A stretch of DNA of 41,231 nucleotides, taken from positions 1 through 41,231 of the forward strand of contig JAJZPF010000024.1 in assembly GCA_021811315.1 (NCBI GenBank), in the 5' to 3' direction. The translations under genes and the position numbers were made by a program. This stretch comes from a bacterium (GTDB taxonomy: Bacteria > Elusimicrobiota > Elusimicrobia > Elusimicrobiales > UBA9959). Positions 25,699 through 34,624 of this stretch are shown here, one piece after another; positions within the stretch are counted from its first letter, which is position 1, and every line of letters starts with the position of its first letter. The notes beneath the pieces are model-generated. The model was not told where the DNA came from, searched no databases, and saw only the letters and a program-made list of their open reading frames with translations.

Positions 25699-26559
25699 AT
25701 GAAAAACATTATACTTGCCCTACTACTGCTTCCCGGTCTTTTCTCTTTTTCGCAAGCCGGATCCTCTGAGGCCTGCCCGGAATGCAGGCGCTGCATAGCT
25801 GTTTACGGCGATAATAAGTCGGGAGAAACGGTTCATAAAAAGATCGTCGGCTTGATAAAGCAAGCACGGCCTAAAGCCGTGTTCCATGTGGGGGACATAG
25901 TTTCCAGAGGTAAAAGCGCCAAAGCCTGGGATAGTTTCATGGAAATAACAAAGGACCTGCGGGCGTCCGCCTCTTTTTACGCAGTGCTTGGCAACCATGA
26001 AACCGGCGGGGAAAAGACCTTCATAAAACTGTTCGGTTTCCCCGGCAACGGCAGATGGTACCGGGCTGAATCGGGCGGCATACGCTTTATAATGCTCGAT
26101 TATATTTCCCCGCTTGAAAAAGGCAGCGAACAGTTCAGCTGGCTTGAAAAAGAACTCGGGCCCGGCTCCGGGAAGGCGAAATTTACGGTGATCGCGATGC
26201 ATAAACCTTTATGGAGCACCGGGGCCCACGGGCATGATAAATGGAAGCCGGCCGAGGCGCTTGAAAAGCTTTTTCTGGAACGCGGGGTGAATCTGGTTAT
26301 ATCCGGCCACGACCACGATTATGAGAGGCTGGAGAAGAACGGGCTGGTGCAGCTTGTGACCGGCGGAGGCGGAGCGGGATTAAGACCGCAGGCTTTCAAA
26401 AATCCTTACAGTAAAGTGTTCAAGAAAGCTTACAACTACTGTCTTATCTCTCTATGCGGGAACGCTCTTAAGGTAGAAGTTTACGGCATAGACGAAAAAC
26501 TTATAGACAGTTTTGAGATACAGGCAGGAACCGCGGATAGCGCGTTGCCTGGGAAATAA
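25699..26559 (+). CDS. Secreted calcineurin-like metallophosphatase
   Basis: 286 residues with a signal peptide (MKNIILALLLLPGLFSFSQAG). Metal-binding motifs run in order: GDNK (D38), HVGDIV (D66), LGNHE (N99, H100), AMHKP and GHDHDYER. This is the layout of purple-acid-phosphatase/calcineurin-type phosphoesterases, which hydrolyse phosphomono- or diesters in the periplasm. The ATG at 25699 is chosen because the signal peptide starts there; the frame is open upstream to 25606 without a sensible start. The ribosome-binding site is weak. It follows the EamA gene by 61 bases and may be read from it. Confidence 0.85.
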   Translation: MKNIILALLLLPGLFSFSQAGSSEACPECRRCIAVYGDNKSGETVHKKIVGLIKQARPKAVFHVGDIVSRGKSAKAWDSFMEITKDLRASASFYAVLGNHETGGEKTFIKLFGFPGNGRWYRAESGGIRFIMLDYISPLEKGSEQFSWLEKELGPGSGKAKFTVIAMHKPLWSTGAHGHDKWKPAEALEKLFLERGVNLVISGHDHDYERLEKNGLVQLVTGGGGAGLRPQAFKNPYSKVFKKAYNYCLISLCGNALKVEVYGIDEKLIDSFEIQAGTADSALPGK

Positions 26560-26708
26560 ACCTCGGTGGTTCAGTAAACGGAAGAAGGCAGATTGTTATA
26601 AAGTACTAAGTAGCAATACCACAGATTCTCGCGGACAAAGAAATAATCAGATGCAGTCCAAATGTTCGTGAAAAAAGCGGCGAACTTAGAGCAATAGCCT
26701 CCATAATT

Positions 26709-26745
26709 TAAAGCCGGTCTTCGAAAGAAGACCGGCTTTATTTTT
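26709..26745 (+). terminator. Strong terminator in the 26560-26826 gap
   Basis: A perfect 14-base-pair stem with a GAAA loop (26709-26740) is followed by TTTTT. It closely resembles the tmRNA terminator (AAGCCGGTCT..., GAAA loop), and the bases before it (CCTCCATAATTTAA) resemble the tmRNA end. The rest of the gap shows no gene. Confidence 0.8.
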
Positions 26746-26754
26746 CGACCGGCC

Positions 26755-26783
26755 TTATATTGCGGCGGACAAAATAATATAAT
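26755..26783 (+). promoter_or_regulatory. Candidate promoter of the outer-membrane barrel gene
   Basis: TTATAT, a 17-base spacer and a perfect TATAAT (26778-26783), with a leader of about 36 bases before the ATG at 26827. GGAAGGGGAG lies in the leader. Confidence 0.45.
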
Positions 26784-26826
26784 AATCGTATCTTCAAAGT
26801 CCGGAAGGGGAGAAAAGGGAAACTAC

Positions 26827-28425
26827 ATGAAGACCAACCACCTTGCTTGCGCGTTCCTGCTGCTCTCGGCGTCGCCGCTGGCGGCGCAGGAAGCCGGCGC
26901 TGAATTCCACGCCTCGAACGAGTTCTCTTTTACGCAGAACGAGATGTCCGGCCCGGGCAAGGCCGCCTCCTCGCTTAGCAAAGGCCTGAACTACCTGGAA
27001 ATCCTCAGCCTCTACGGGAACGGGACAAAAGGGGCCTGGAACTATAATTATACGGTAGGCGCCAAGGCCACTGACGACGACCGGAGCGATCCCAAACGCG
27101 TCTCCCTGACCAGCCTGCAGGGCCGTGCCACGAATAACGTGCATACCGTGGCCGTGGGCGACGTCTTCGAATCTTTCTCCCAGTACTCGCTGGCCACCTC
27201 GCTCAAAGGCGGCTCGTACAAATTCCTCAAGGAAGCCTCCGGGCTGCCGGAAGTTACGGCCGTCTTCGGCTGGGCTTACCCGCGCTGGGACAGCGTCTGG
27301 AAGGATCCCCTAACGCGCGCTATCAACCGCCAGGCCGCAGGCCTGCGGGTAAAGGAAAACTTTAACGGGGACCTTTGGGCCGGCCTTAGCGCCGTATCGG
27401 CCAAGGATACCGGCAGACTAGCCTCCTCCGACGCGCTCTACGACGCCAAGAACTACACGATGGATTTTAATTATATTCCCATGCCCGGGCTGACCGCGGC
27501 GGGCGAATATTCCATGTCGGACTCCGGGCTTTCGGCTTCCGCCGGCGCGGCGGAGGTCTCGGCCAAAGGGACTGCCGGCCGCTTTGAACTGGTAGGGGAT
27601 GCCGACCCCAGCCGCGTTTCGCTTGAATACGAGAACGTGGAGCCGGATTTCTATTCCGCCCTCGGTTCCGCCACTCCGGACCGCCGCAAAGCCAAGGCGC
27701 GCTGGCGCTACAAGGCGTCCAAGCGCGTCACCGTGACCTCCGGCCTGCTGTGGTACCGCAACAACCTCGACGGTGCAAATGCGGCGGGGACCACCCGCAA
27801 CTGGAAGCCGGAGATCTCGGCCGCCGTAAAAAAACCTTTCGCGTCCCGGCCCTACTCCTTCGCGGACGTCTCCTATAAGTTCGACAGGAAGTACGGCGCC
27901 GGCTCCAGCGGCGCGGACCATTATATGAACCTGAACTACAGGGACCGCTTCGGCGCCCTGGATTCGGACACCAACCTGGGCTACACGCTTTACAAGACGA
28001 AGACCGCCGTGCGCGACGCGAAGGAGCTGAACTTCAACACCTCGCTGAACTCGCGGCACGAGGCCGGCTCCGTAGTGCTGAAGCCGGCCGTGAACCTGGG
28101 CGCCTGGTATTCCAGGGACGAGCTCTCCGAGACCACGGATAAACTTTACGAATACTCTCTGGGCCTGGGCCTGGAGGCGCCGGGGGCGAAGCTGACCGCC
28201 GACCTGCGCGCCGGGCAGAACAGGCTCGTCAAGTCCGCCGCGGGGTCGGACGACTCTAAAAAATTCTTCGCGGCGCTCGGCGCCTACTGGCGGCCGAAGC
28301 TGCTTTCGAAGCTCAATGACAGCACGCTGTTCCTGCGGGCCGGGTTCAACGAGTACGGCTTCAGCACCGCGGCGCGCAATTTCAGGGAGAAGAGCGTGAC
28401 GGCCGGGCTGAACGCGTCTTTCTAG
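26827..28425 (+). CDS. Outer-membrane beta-barrel protein
   Basis: 532 residues. A signal peptide ends at LAAQEAG. The mature part is a long series of alternating, aromatic-rich strands (YNYTVGAKA; AGLRVKENF; YTMDFNYIPM; ARWRYKASKRVTVTSGLLWYRNN; AVNLGAWYSRDEL) and ends SVTAGLNASF, a typical BAM beta signal with terminal phenylalanine. Length suggests a barrel of well over 16 strands. No specific family is recognised. It is followed 23 bases later by a secreted protein. Confidence 0.75.
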   Translation: MKTNHLACAFLLLSASPLAAQEAGAEFHASNEFSFTQNEMSGPGKAASSLSKGLNYLEILSLYGNGTKGAWNYNYTVGAKATDDDRSDPKRVSLTSLQGRATNNVHTVAVGDVFESFSQYSLATSLKGGSYKFLKEASGLPEVTAVFGWAYPRWDSVWKDPLTRAINRQAAGLRVKENFNGDLWAGLSAVSAKDTGRLASSDALYDAKNYTMDFNYIPMPGLTAAGEYSMSDSGLSASAGAAEVSAKGTAGRFELVGDADPSRVSLEYENVEPDFYSALGSATPDRRKAKARWRYKASKRVTVTSGLLWYRNNLDGANAAGTTRNWKPEISAAVKKPFASRPYSFADVSYKFDRKYGAGSSGADHYMNLNYRDRFGALDSDTNLGYTLYKTKTAVRDAKELNFNTSLNSRHEAGSVVLKPAVNLGAWYSRDELSETTDKLYEYSLGLGLEAPGAKLTADLRAGQNRLVKSAAGSDDSKKFFAALGAYWRPKLLSKLNDSTLFLRAGFNEYGFSTAARNFREKSVTAGLNASF

Positions 28426-28448
28426 CGGGGCGGACGAGGTAAAAACAT

Positions 28449-29696
28449 ATGAAAAAAATATTCATGCTGGCGGCGGCGCTGCTGTGCTTCTCCGGGGCGG
28501 CGGACGCGAAATGGTGGATCTTCGGCAAGACCGGCGGCGAGATAGGGCTGAAGTACCTGTACGTCAACAAGGTCTCGGCCGACGAGGCCGGGGCGAAAAT
28601 GACGGTGTTCCGCGAAACGCTTGGCGCCGACGGCCAGGTGAAGATAACCGGGAAAGCCTCCGTGGGCAAGAGCGCCGTCGGGTCCGTGCGCATCTCGCTG
28701 GACGACAAGGCCACCTGGCAGGACGTGAAATTATCCGAGAACGGAGCTTTCGAATATTCTTTCAGGCCCGAGCAGGACAAGACCTACGCGATGCTGATCG
28801 AGATCACCGACACGGCCGGGAAGACCAACAAGGTGGACGAGACCCGCAAGGAAATCGTCCTCTCTGCGGAGAACATCCAGGTAAAAGTGCGCGAGGCGCT
28901 GGACTCGCTGTTCGACGCCTACAGCCGCGAGAATCTGCCTAAGTTCATGGCCGGCGTGGGGGAAGACTTCGCCGGCGACAAGGGGATACTGGAGCGCGCC
29001 GTGAAGCGCGACTTCGACGCGCTGAGCAATATAAACATGCGCTATACCATCAACAACGTCGCGGCCGGCGCGCAGGGGCGGGTGTTCGTCTCGATAACCT
29101 ATAACCGCATGGTCCTGGTCAACAAGACCGGCGCTACCAGCACGGACTCCGGTTTCACGGAGTTCGTCTTTCACTCGGCCGAGGGCAAGCTCTCGCTATA
29201 CAGCATGAAACAGCCGCTGATGTTCGGCCTCAGCGACGCCGAAAACGTGGCCACCGGCATAGTGCAGGGCGGCGGGAACGGAGCTTTGGCGCTGCACGAT
29301 AGCGGCACGCTCGGCCTCGGCGGTACGATCACGCGCAGCTACACCAGCCCGGACCAGCAGTTCGGCTACAGCTTCACCACCGGGGAGTTCGAGGACTGCG
29401 ACGGCACGGCCGCGAACTGCACCGGGCAGATATTCTTCATGCCGGGCGCGCCTTATATCGGGGCGGACGACAACCCGGCCGCGGCTTTTATTGGCGAGAT
29501 CCCAGGGAAGAACATCTCCTCTGTCACGCTCGCGGACATACAGGCCGCCGCCACCCTGCAGCAGGTCTTCGGTTCTTTCTCCGGGAAGACGTTCGGCCTC
29601 AAGTACAATTCCGATTATTACGCGATAGAAATAATCAGCCTCTCGGGCTCGGGCGCTGGCCCGTACTCGATAACGATAAAGACAAAGGCCTTTTAA
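28449..29696 (+). CDS. Secreted protein with Ig-like and NTF2-like modules
   Basis: 415 residues with a signal peptide (ending GAADAK). Residues about 60-135 look like an Ig-like beta domain (GQVKITGKASVGKSAVGSV, NGAFEYSFRPEQDKTY). Residues about 150-260 look like an alpha/beta NTF2-like domain (VREALDSLFDAYSRENLPKFMAGVGEDF). The same pair of modules ends the 1096-residue protein encoded next. The C-terminal ~150 residues are a glycine-rich beta region with one likely disulfide (FEDCDGTAANCTG). No characterised family is recognised. A terminator-like hairpin follows it. Confidence 0.65.
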   Translation: MKKIFMLAAALLCFSGAADAKWWIFGKTGGEIGLKYLYVNKVSADEAGAKMTVFRETLGADGQVKITGKASVGKSAVGSVRISLDDKATWQDVKLSENGAFEYSFRPEQDKTYAMLIEITDTAGKTNKVDETRKEIVLSAENIQVKVREALDSLFDAYSRENLPKFMAGVGEDFAGDKGILERAVKRDFDALSNINMRYTINNVAAGAQGRVFVSITYNRMVLVNKTGATSTDSGFTEFVFHSAEGKLSLYSMKQPLMFGLSDAENVATGIVQGGGNGALALHDSGTLGLGGTITRSYTSPDQQFGYSFTTGEFEDCDGTAANCTGQIFFMPGAPYIGADDNPAAAFIGEIPGKNISSVTLADIQAAATLQQVFGSFSGKTFGLKYNSDYYAIEIISLSGSGAGPYSITIKTKAF

Positions 29697-29708
29697 AAAG
29701 CCTTGACC

Positions 29709-29740
29709 AAAGAGGGCCGGCGGCGGCCCTCTTTAATTTA
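29709..29740 (+). terminator. Terminator or attenuator hairpin between secreted-protein genes
   Basis: AAAGAGGGCCG pairs perfectly with CGGCCCTCTTT around a GCGG loop (29709-29734), followed by AATTTA. The T-run is short, so some read-through to the gene at 29754 is likely. Confidence 0.65.
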
Positions 29741-29753
29741 GCGGGGGGAACAT

Positions 29754-32700
29754 ATGAAGAAATCATTCCTTGCATTAGCCGGCGGCCTGCTGCTCCTGCC
29801 CGCCGTCCCGGCCGGGCTCGGCGCCGCGGACCCGATGGCGAAGCTCACCAAAGAGCTGATCATGAAGGAACTGGACGCCAAAATGGGCGCCTACAAGGAC
29901 CAGTGGGATTACTGGAACGGGATAAAGAACGATATCGTCACCGGCGACATAGATTCGCTCGTGAATAAAGCGGTTGACGAAGCGGTGCGCCAGACCAAGG
30001 AAAAGATCAAAGAGGCCAAGGACAAGACCAGCAACTGGGAGATAGGCTGGGCGATCTTCGAGAAGCTCGCGCCCGAGGCCCTGGCGCCCATAGCGGTGCT
30101 CAAAGGCACCAGCGAGTTCGTGCACGACCGCACGCAGGCCTGGCTGGACTGGGCGATAAAGAACCGCGAGGAAGATTTTTACAATATGGTCCTGGACCCG
30201 GAGAAGTCGCCCGACACGGCCAGGCTGGACGCGAACTGGAACGACTACGAGACCTGGATAGTTCCCACCGGGGAGGCCGATCATTCCGTGCTTTACATAA
30301 AGCGCAAGGACGTGCTGGCCAAGAACAAGGCCAACTACCAGAAGCGCCGCGCGGAACTGGTGGAGAAGGAGAACCGCCGCAGTTCGGCGCAGTCTATACA
30401 GGAGCTGAAGGCCAAGCTGGCCAAGCGCCTCAACTCGATCCGCAGGGAAACTGAAATGGAGGTCAAGCAGGGTTCGTACCTGCTCGGCCTGGCCAAATTG
30501 CCGCAGACCGAGGAAAATATCCTGCGGTACATGAACGATATCCCGTTCCGCAACGAGCTGGTGCGCAAATGGTGGAAGCAGGTGGAGGACCACCAGGCCG
30601 CCGTCGACGCGGGCACGCCGCTCGGGAAAGCGGCGCAGATCATGGTCCAGGCCGAGGACAAGCCCTCCCAGGCCCCGGATTACTCCGGCGTGCTTAAAGA
30701 ATACGGGCTTAACTCCGACCGCTTCGTCACGAACAATATCGCGGCCTCCGAATTTACTACGGTGAGGGACGCGCTAAACAGTGCCGCCAGCGCCTTGGCC
30801 CAGTCCTGCGTCGACACCTGCCGCGGGATGGTGGAACAGTCCCCGGAAAGGAAAAGCTGCTATAACGCCTGCGAAGCGGCCCTTAAAGATTTCAGCGACC
30901 GCAGGGAGCAGGTGGACAATAACCTGGGAGACCTCCTGGCCTCCGTGCGCGCGCGGCTCGAAGTCCGGCGCGCGGATATGGATAAAAAACCGCTGGAGGA
31001 CTATTACAACAAGCTGGCCTCGGAATATAATTCCCTTTCCTGGGCGGGGGAAAAAGACCGGGAGGACGGGTTGATGTCCTCCTGCGGGAGCGGCGGCAGC
31101 GACACCTGCGTCGGGGCCTGGCAGGTCAGCTGGGAATATTACTGGTCGGGAGTACAGGGGACCCCGCCCAAGCGCATGATAAAACTCGAAGAGATGCGCA
31201 AGAATTCGGAGCGCCTGGCCCACACCGCGGCCGTTTACGCCACGCTTAGCGACCCAGCCGCCATTAAGGGAAAGGACTTTCGGGACCGCGCCGCGGCCTA
31301 CCAGGAGGAGCTTGGCGCCGAAATGAGCAAGTACGCCGAGCTTTACCAGAAGAACGAAGCTATGGCGCAGTTTATGAAGATCCCCTGCTACGATTTTGCG
31401 ACGCAGACCCGCAGCCTGGACGAGGCTATGAAGCGTTTCTCCAACCCGCGCGACTTCGTTTCGCCCCTCTACATTAACGCCCTGTATACGGGCAAGAACA
31501 GGGCCCTCAAAGAGCGCGCGGCCTGGGAGGAGGAGATCGCCGCCAACGAGAAAGAACTGCCGGCCGCGAGGCAAAGCGTCGCCGAGGTGGAGAGCCTGTC
31601 CTCGTGGGGGTACAAAGGCAAAACGGAAAAGCTGGACCAGAAATTCCTGGAAACCTATTTCGACTCCGAATGGAAGGGCTTCCTCGTCGATTTCCTGCAG
31701 GGCGCCCTGGTCCTGCTCGACGAGAGCACCATGGGCGCGCTCTACGACAACTCCAACAAGACGCAGTACGCCCCTTTCGGCGGCGGCCAGAAACCCGTAA
31801 GCGAGATCTCGGCTTCCCCCTCGTACGTTTCCCTGGCCGAGCACAGGGCCAAGCTCGAGGCGTTCGCCAAGAAGCTGGCCGAACTGAAAGACCTGGACCT
31901 GGAACAGCGGCTGGCCAAAGCCGAGGCCGCCTATTCCTCCCTGTCCGGCGCCGCCGGGAAAATGCGCGTCCCGTCCGAAGAACTGATAACCCTGGTGCAG
32001 ACCGCGCGGCGGCTGAGCGGCGGCATGGGCCGGCTGCTGACCCCCGGGCTTTCCGAGGTTTATAAAGGCGGGAGGACGCTGGATTACCCGACCCTGGAGG
32101 CGGCTTACGCCAGGTATGAAAAGAAAATAATTGCCGCCGAGGAATATGAAAAGAAAGCTATAGAGGCCTGCCAGCGGGCCAAGGCCGATCCGAAGTTCGA
32201 CTACCGGGACTTCACTTCGGCGCTGCTCGGCGCGGGCAAATGGAAGCCCGCCAAAGAAACGGAGCGGGCCTGCGCCGAGGCAAACGGCGCGAAGTACGAC
32301 GCCGAAGAGAAAGCTTACCGCAAGTTCACGCCTTTCGCCGAAGCGACCGTGGCCGGCAGGCCGATTTCGGCCGGGACGCTTAACCTGAAGGCGGCCGACC
32401 TGCCCGGCGGCAAGGTCCGGGTGCGCGGGACGCTGGTCCCGGAGACGGCGGATTACCGGCAGGTCTATATCACCCTGAACAGCGATTTCGGCTCGCTTTA
32501 TAAATCGCAGCTGGCCGATATCGTGAACGGGGCTTTCGATTACGAATTCGAACCGAAACCGGGCGAGACCTATTACATAGCGGTCAAAGCGCTTGGCCCG
32601 GACGGCCTGGCCTCGGTGCCTTTCCCGGGCGGAGGCGCCTTCCTGACCCTGAAATACGAGCAGGGGGACAAGACGGAGGAAATACGCGCTTTCTACGACA

Positions 32701-33044
32701 AGTTCCGCGAAGCCTACGAGGGGCGCAGCGTTCCGGGGGTCATGGCCCTGATCTCGCCGGACTGGGGCGCCGGCGCCGATGACGTTTCGGTCCAGGACCT
32801 GGAAGAGAACCTGCGGACCAACTTCCGCCTTTACGACGAGATAAAATTCTCGCTCTCCGGGCTCAAGGTTACCACGGAGAGCGGCGCTTACCAGGCCTGC
32901 TATGAAACCCTGATAACCAGCCGCATCTTCAAGCGCAACCTGAAACACGAGGAGAAATCCCGGGTCTGCGACCAGCTCAAGCCGGAAGGCGGCAAGCTGC
33001 GCATCACGCGCACCCTGTCCGGGAGCTACTGGTACGTGAAATGA
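29754..33044 (+). CDS. Large secreted helical protein with C-terminal Ig/NTF2-like module
   Basis: 1096 residues with a signal peptide (MKKSFLALAGGLLLLPAVPAG). Residues about 30-860 are mostly helical and charged, with coiled-coil stretches (near 75-95, 195-235, 600-620 and 700-730). A twin CX3C motif lies at C352/C356 and C369/C373 (CVDTC, 12 residues, CYNAC), suggesting disulfide-clamped helices. The last ~220 residues repeat the Ig-like (GKVRVRGTLVP, NGAFDYEFEPKPGETYY) and NTF2-like (IRAFYDKFREAYEGRSVPGVMALISPDW) modules of the preceding protein. No known family is recognised. GGGGGG precedes the start. It may be a periplasmic or surface scaffold. Confidence 0.7.
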   Translation: MKKSFLALAGGLLLLPAVPAGLGAADPMAKLTKELIMKELDAKMGAYKDQWDYWNGIKNDIVTGDIDSLVNKAVDEAVRQTKEKIKEAKDKTSNWEIGWAIFEKLAPEALAPIAVLKGTSEFVHDRTQAWLDWAIKNREEDFYNMVLDPEKSPDTARLDANWNDYETWIVPTGEADHSVLYIKRKDVLAKNKANYQKRRAELVEKENRRSSAQSIQELKAKLAKRLNSIRRETEMEVKQGSYLLGLAKLPQTEENILRYMNDIPFRNELVRKWWKQVEDHQAAVDAGTPLGKAAQIMVQAEDKPSQAPDYSGVLKEYGLNSDRFVTNNIAASEFTTVRDALNSAASALAQSCVDTCRGMVEQSPERKSCYNACEAALKDFSDRREQVDNNLGDLLASVRARLEVRRADMDKKPLEDYYNKLASEYNSLSWAGEKDREDGLMSSCGSGGSDTCVGAWQVSWEYYWSGVQGTPPKRMIKLEEMRKNSERLAHTAAVYATLSDPAAIKGKDFRDRAAAYQEELGAEMSKYAELYQKNEAMAQFMKIPCYDFATQTRSLDEAMKRFSNPRDFVSPLYINALYTGKNRALKERAAWEEEIAANEKELPAARQSVAEVESLSSWGYKGKTEKLDQKFLETYFDSEWKGFLVDFLQGALVLLDESTMGALYDNSNKTQYAPFGGGQKPVSEISASPSYVSLAEHRAKLEAFAKKLAELKDLDLEQRLAKAEAAYSSLSGAAGKMRVPSEELITLVQTARRLSGGMGRLLTPGLSEVYKGGRTLDYPTLEAAYARYEKKIIAAEEYEKKAIEACQRAKADPKFDYRDFTSALLGAGKWKPAKETERACAEANGAKYDAEEKAYRKFTPFAEATVAGRPISAGTLNLKAADLPGGKVRVRGTLVPETADYRQVYITLNSDFGSLYKSQLADIVNGAFDYEFEPKPGETYYIAVKALGPDGLASVPFPGGGAFLTLKYEQGDKTEEIRAFYDKFREAYEGRSVPGVMALISPDWGAGADDVSVQDLEENLRTNFRLYDEIKFSLSGLKVTTESGAYQACYETLITSRIFKRNLKHEEKSRVCDQLKPEGGKLRITRTLSGSYWYVK

Positions 33045-33075
33045 ACCCGGAGGCGGGAGATAGGCGATAAACGCT

Positions 33076-33939
33076 ATGTCTATGGATAATGGTAAAAGCG
33101 GGAGCAAAAGAAAGGTCGGCGCTTCCGCGCCCGGCTTCCTTAACAGCAAGCGGATGGGCTTCGTTAAAAACGCCGTCGAGATAGAGCTCACCACGCGGTG
33201 CAATCTCGGCTGCTACAATTGCGACCGCTCCACCAGGCAGGCGCCCTCGGGCGAATCGATGTCCCTGGGCCAGCTTCGGTTCTTCATGCTTGAATCCCTC
33301 AGGCTCGGCAGGAAGTGGGATTATATTTCTATCCTGGGCGGCGAGCCGACCCTGCACCCGCGGCTCCTGACCATCCTCGAGGATTTCAGGCGCCTCGGTT
33401 TTAATACCGCGAACATCCAGATAATTTCAAACGGCTACGGCCGGGAGGTGCGCTCCGCGCTCAAGCGCCTGCCGCCCTGGCTGGTGATCAACGACACCAA
33501 GAAGAAATCTCCGGTCCAGCAGTTCCGGCTTTTCAATCTCGCTCCCGCGGATTTCGGGGTAAAGAACGCCTCGCCCTGCCTCATCCCGCAGAACTGCGGC
33601 CACGGCCTGAGCCGCTACGGCTATTATCCCTGCGGTGCCGGGGCGAGCATCGACCGGGTCTTCGGCTTCGACATCGGCATAAAGCGCCTGGAGGACCTGA
33701 CCCCGGAGAACACCGGCAAGCAGCTCAAGCTCCTGTGCCGCTATTGCGGGCACTCCCCGTCGATGAATAAATACCTTGATTCATTGAACGACTGGCTGAA
33801 GGGAGGCGCTTTCCGCGAAACTGCGCCCGGCGCCGGGCTTCAAAGGGCGCAATATACGGCTCCCGTCAGCAAATCCTGGCTAAAAGCTTACGAGAAATAC
33901 CGGAAAAAGAAACCCGCGCTTCGGCTCTACGGAAAATAA
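33076..33939 (+). CDS. Radical SAM protein with extra C-terminal cysteines
   Basis: 287 residues. The radical SAM cluster motif is CNLGCYNC (C42, C46, C49), followed by the SAM-binding ILGGEPTLHP. After the partial barrel come further cysteines (CLIPQNCGHG, YYPCGAGAS, LLCRYCGHSP), which may bind an auxiliary iron-sulfur cluster as in SPASM-like proteins. Substrate is unknown; no precursor-peptide gene is evident next to it. It follows the large secreted protein by 31 bases on the same strand and may modify it or be only a neighbour. Confidence 0.8.
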   Translation: MSMDNGKSGSKRKVGASAPGFLNSKRMGFVKNAVEIELTTRCNLGCYNCDRSTRQAPSGESMSLGQLRFFMLESLRLGRKWDYISILGGEPTLHPRLLTILEDFRRLGFNTANIQIISNGYGREVRSALKRLPPWLVINDTKKKSPVQQFRLFNLAPADFGVKNASPCLIPQNCGHGLSRYGYYPCGAGASIDRVFGFDIGIKRLEDLTPENTGKQLKLLCRYCGHSPSMNKYLDSLNDWLKGGAFRETAPGAGLQRAQYTAPVSKSWLKAYEKYRKKKPALRLYGK

Positions 33940-33964
33940 ACAGTTCCAGCCGTCCTTCCGGGTG

Positions 33965-33993
33965 TTGAAGTATCGGGAGGTCGGTGCTATACT
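33965..33993 (+). promoter_or_regulatory. Promoter of the DUF6125-like gene
   Basis: TTGAAG (33965-33970), a 17-base spacer and TATACT (33988-33993) with an extended TGC. Start near 34000. Confidence 0.7.
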
Positions 33994-34059
33994 ATTTGTG
34001 CAGCGCCACAGCTTCAAAGAGACACCTGCCGCACATTGTCAGACCAAGGAGAGCCCTGA

Positions 34060-34614
34060 ATGAACCCTGATACCGACGTTAAAAAGCGCGGCGACGATTG
34101 CCTGAAAATATTAAGCGAGCTTCCCAAAGAAGAGTTGATTAAGATAATTATCGACGACGCCAAGAACTGGCTGGCGCACGACGGGCTCTGGTTCCAGGCG
34201 GTGGACAGCCTGCACGGCATGGAACAGGCCATCAAAGCGGACGCCCTGGCCTGGGAAAAATTCACCGTTATTGAAGCGAAAAGGATAATGGAGCGGCTGG
34301 GCATCGCGCCCGGCGGCGGCCTGAAGGCGCTCGGGGAATGCCTGAAGCACCGGCTCTACGCGCGGCTGAATTCGCAGCGGTTCGAGCTCCTGACCGAAAA
34401 AAAAGCCGTTTTTTACATGCTTGACTGCCGCGTGCAGTCGGCTCGCAAGAGGAAGGGTCTGCCTGATTTCCCTTGCAAGTCCGTAGGCATCGTGGAATAC
34501 GCCGGCTTCGCCAGGACCGTGGACTCCCGTATCGAGACGCACTGCCTGGCCTGCCCGCCGGATAATCATCCGGCCGAGTACTGGTGCGGCTGGGAATTCG
34601 TCCTGGGAAAGTGA
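34060..34614 (+). CDS. DUF6125-like cytoplasmic protein
   Basis: 184 residues. The pattern WLAHDGLWFQAVDSLHGMEQAIKADALAWEKFTVIEAKRIM, followed by FYMLDCRVQSARKRKGLPDFPCKSVGIVEY and C-terminal THCLACPPDNHP, is what I recall of DUF6125 (also grouped with amino-thiazoline carboxylate hydrolase-like proteins). Conserved cysteines and the buried acidic residues could form a binding site. Function is unknown. AAGGAG precedes the start. It is a single gene with its own promoter and converges with the radical SAM gene at 34625. Confidence 0.65.
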   Translation: MNPDTDVKKRGDDCLKILSELPKEELIKIIIDDAKNWLAHDGLWFQAVDSLHGMEQAIKADALAWEKFTVIEAKRIMERLGIAPGGGLKALGECLKHRLYARLNSQRFELLTEKKAVFYMLDCRVQSARKRKGLPDFPCKSVGIVEYAGFARTVDSRIETHCLACPPDNHPAEYWCGWEFVLGK

Positions 34615-34624
34615 AAAGTACCGC

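Noticed and set aside
26560..26700. Further LAGLIDADG remnant before the terminator
   Set aside because: Short look-alikes (NGRR, ELRA) appear in different frames and are not better than chance.
30774..33203. 809-residue minus-strand ORF
   Set aside because: It is a GC-bias shadow of the secreted protein gene at 29754-33044. The sense frame has a signal peptide and modular homology.
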